From contig CM007989.1 in assembly GCA_002189035.1 (NCBI GenBank), positions 7,421,501-7,485,500 on the forward strand: a stretch of 64,000 nt of DNA, written 5' to 3'. Shown here one piece after another: positions 62,161 through 64,000 of the stretch. Both the position numbers and the translations under genes were made by a program. Origin of the DNA: Utricularia gibba. Its lineage: Eukaryota; Streptophyta; Magnoliopsida; Lamiales; Lentibulariaceae. The notes beneath the pieces were generated by a model, which saw only the letters and a program-made list of their open reading frames with translations, had not been told where the DNA came from and searched no databases. Position 1 is the stretch's first letter. Every line of letters begins with the position of its first letter.

Positions 62161-63194
62161 ATGGGGATCGGCGTGAAGGGGGCGATTTCATCGTACATCG
62201 CTCATTTTCTAGCAGTTGTAGCGGTGTTTTTGGTGTTGGTTTGGAATCTCAGATTCAGGGGTGGGCTGGCGTGGAATTCCCACAACAAAAATCTTATCTT
62301 CAATGTAAGGGATTTTGTGGTTTCTGGGTGCTGTTTTGATACTTTTGAGCTCATGGGTTTCCTGCTAGATGATTCTGTCTTTCCTGCATGTTTTTTTTGT
62401 GCGCTCCACTCGTTGTTTCTTACTTGTTTGATCATTATATCTGCTCTGATGAGTTTCCTCTGGGCGTACTGCTGATTGTTGATTTGCTTGTTTCAACCAG
62501 CTTCATCCAGTTCTTATGCTAATAGGTGTCATCATCTTTGGTGGAGAAGGTAAACTCTTGCTCTCTTCCCAGGTTCTGCTATTTTCAATCTTCTGATGTA
62601 TGCTTCACTGTCCTTGAAACCAACAACAGCCATCATGATTAACAAGTCTCTCCCTATGAAGAAGCCCGGCAAGAAGCTCATACATATGATACTGCATCTT
62701 GCTGCTCTTATTCTTGGCATAATTGGGATATACGCTGCATTCAAGTTCCACAACGCAAACAAATTCCCTAACTTTTACAGTCTGCACTCTTGGCTTGGAA
62801 TCGGAGCCATCAGCCTCTACGCCATTCAGGTACCACTACTCCGATCCCGGTGCATCGGTTGTTTTCATGCTTGCTATCAACTGTGAACACAAAGCCCTCT
62901 CTTTTCTTTTGCTATTGCCAGTGGATCTCCGGCTTCTTGGTGTTCTTCTTCCCCGGTGGATCACCAGCGATGAGAAGCAAGTGGCTTCCATGGCATGTCC
63001 CTCTGGGCCTCTCCGCCTTCGCATTGGCCGCGGTGACATCGTCTCTGGGCTTCCTCGAGAAGCTCACTTTCCTGGAGATGGGCAGCGCCGGCGTGGCGAG
63101 GTTCGGATCGGAGGCCATCCTCGTCAACATCACCGCCATCGTAACGCTCCTGTTCGGGGCCTTCGTTATACTAACAACCGTGTCTGGCAGTTAG
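62161..63194 (+). CDS. Cytochrome b561, transmembrane ascorbate ferrireductase type
   Basis: Di-heme membrane protein that moves electrons from cytosolic ascorbate across the tonoplast or plasma membrane to monodehydroascorbate or Fe(III). Exons: 62161-62304, 62501-62549, 62630-62829 and 62922-63194, giving 221 residues, the usual length. Six hydrophobic segments are visible. The four heme-ligand histidines appear as LHPV (H50), KKLIH (about H83), SLHSW (H117) and PWHV (H156), with near-canonical spacing. SLGFLEKLTF also matches the family. The start is the first ATG, just before IGVKGAISSY. No break is seen. Confidence 0.95.
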
Positions 63195-63746
63195 TTCTTT
63201 CTCCCGTACAGCAGAGACTGGCTGCTGCTATAGCTATGTGATACAGATACCTAAACACGATCTATTTGCAAGTTCAGTTTCATGCCGGTTGTCTTCTCCG
63301 GCTCTGAAAAATTCGTTTTTTTGTTCCTTGGGCTGCTCCCAACCGCCTCATCAATGGGGAGTAAGATTTCCAACTGGCAGGCAATGGAGGGAATTATTGG
63401 GGCTCATTATGGTTGCTGATGGCTGCATCATGAAGGGCTCATGATGCAGACAATGGCTGGCTCATCATCATCATCATTACAGTTTGAATTTGAGCTGCTA
63501 ATGACCCATGCGGTTCAGTGCAGAGCCACACCGAACATCCTGAACGCAGGTTCAGGTTGGGTTCGGGACGGCTGAGGCTGAGCTCGACGGGTGTAAATAT
63601 GGTGGGCTGCCAACTCACCTCCTCCTCCTCCTCTTAATGCTCCTCCCATTCACCCTTCATTTGTCATTTCCGGCCTTGCGCCCAACAAGCGTCTTTCTCT
63701 CCGTCGCGCGCCTGCTGTCATTCCGATTCCGTTTTCACGACGAATT
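63195..63746. other. b561 3' flank and leader of the right-edge gene
   Basis: 552 bp. A CTCCTCCTCCTCCT microsatellite near 63619-63634 and CT-rich sequence after it suggest the leader of the next gene. Nothing else was recognised. Confidence 0.4.
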
Positions 63747-63915
63747 ATGGCGGATGAGGGGCCTGATAAACCCAATTCCTCTGCTGAGGCCCCGACGGAA
63801 CTCGTGGAGTCGTCCAAGGAGGAGGGACCCCTTGCGCCGGTCGAGGAACCGAAAATCTCGGCCAACGAATCGGAGGAGAATGCCGATGCATCCGAAGCCG
63901 TGGCTGCAGTTGAAG
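63747..63915 (+). CDS. First exon of an unrecognised acidic protein, cut by the window edge
   Basis: The ATG at 63747 opens about 56 codons of low-complexity, Glu/Ser/Pro/Ala-rich sequence (MADEGPDKPNSSAEAPTELV...), ending at a likely donor GAAG|GTGAAT at 63915/63916. The rest lies beyond base 64000. The composition suggests a disordered N terminus. I do not recognise the protein, and a single-exon reading ending three codons later is also possible. Confidence 0.5.
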
Positions 63916-64000
63916 GTGAATAAATAAAATCATCTTCCTTCCCCTGTGATGAACCCTATGTTCTCGAATTTTGGGCGGATTCTTTCTCATTTCCATTCAA

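Overview
The window is nuclear DNA of a flowering plant, most likely a eudicot with a compact genome. Genes carry many short exons joined by introns of roughly 70-400 bp. Intergenic DNA is AT-rich. The products are plant-specific: SINAT, a CRF-type AP2/ERF factor, SLAH anion channels, PAM68-like, the cutin acyltransferase DCR, AAE3 and PMT-type methyltransferases. I see about 21 protein-coding genes with a recognisable family, two more I do not recognise, and two intron-encoded snoRNAs. I found no rRNA, tRNA or CRISPR array and no intact transposon. The species cannot be named from the sequence alone.

Layout. 1-4282 holds the 3' part of a KDM3/JMJ25-like histone demethylase (cut by the left edge), with a tandem AT-hook array. 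4945-6353 is a SINAT E3 ligase. 9821-10759 is a cytokinin response factor. 13905-14452 is a small MAKR/BKI1-like gene. 14673-19847 holds two tandem SLAC1-homologue anion channels on the minus strand. 20882-24233 has a reticulon divergent from a GeBP-type factor. 24714-30473 has SGT1, a PAM68-like gene and cytosolic HSP90. 30898-33090 is glutaminyl cyclotransferase. 34390-34986 is a lysine-rich unknown. 35514-37603 is fibrillarin with two U60-type box C/D snoRNAs in intron 5. 39325-41017 is DCR, 43307-45432 is AAE3, 45717-47429 is beta-tubulin, 48335-48848 is an HMA-domain protein, 49405-52266 is a PMT methyltransferase, 52650-56030 is MIC60, 57276-57773 is an RraA-like aldolase, 58033-61058 is an NT-C2/coiled-coil protein, 62161-63194 is cytochrome b561, and an unknown gene enters the right edge.

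Most genes are independent housekeeping or regulatory units packed as divergent or convergent pairs. Three relationships stand out. The HSP90 co-chaperone SGT1 lies within 1 kb of HSP90. The two SLAH channels are a tandem duplication with different N termini. Fibrillarin, the box C/D snoRNP methylase, hosts box C/D snoRNAs in its own intron.

Two patterns run across the window. First, four conserved genes (JMJ, fibrillarin, DCR, beta-tubulin) are each broken only by 1-nt length changes in G or C runs (five sites in all), which points to consensus sequence errors rather than true pseudogenes. Second, four introns can only be spliced in frame with GC-AG borders. Exon boundaries below were read by eye from GT/GC...AG signals and frame continuity. 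No alignment was run, and family comparisons are from memory.
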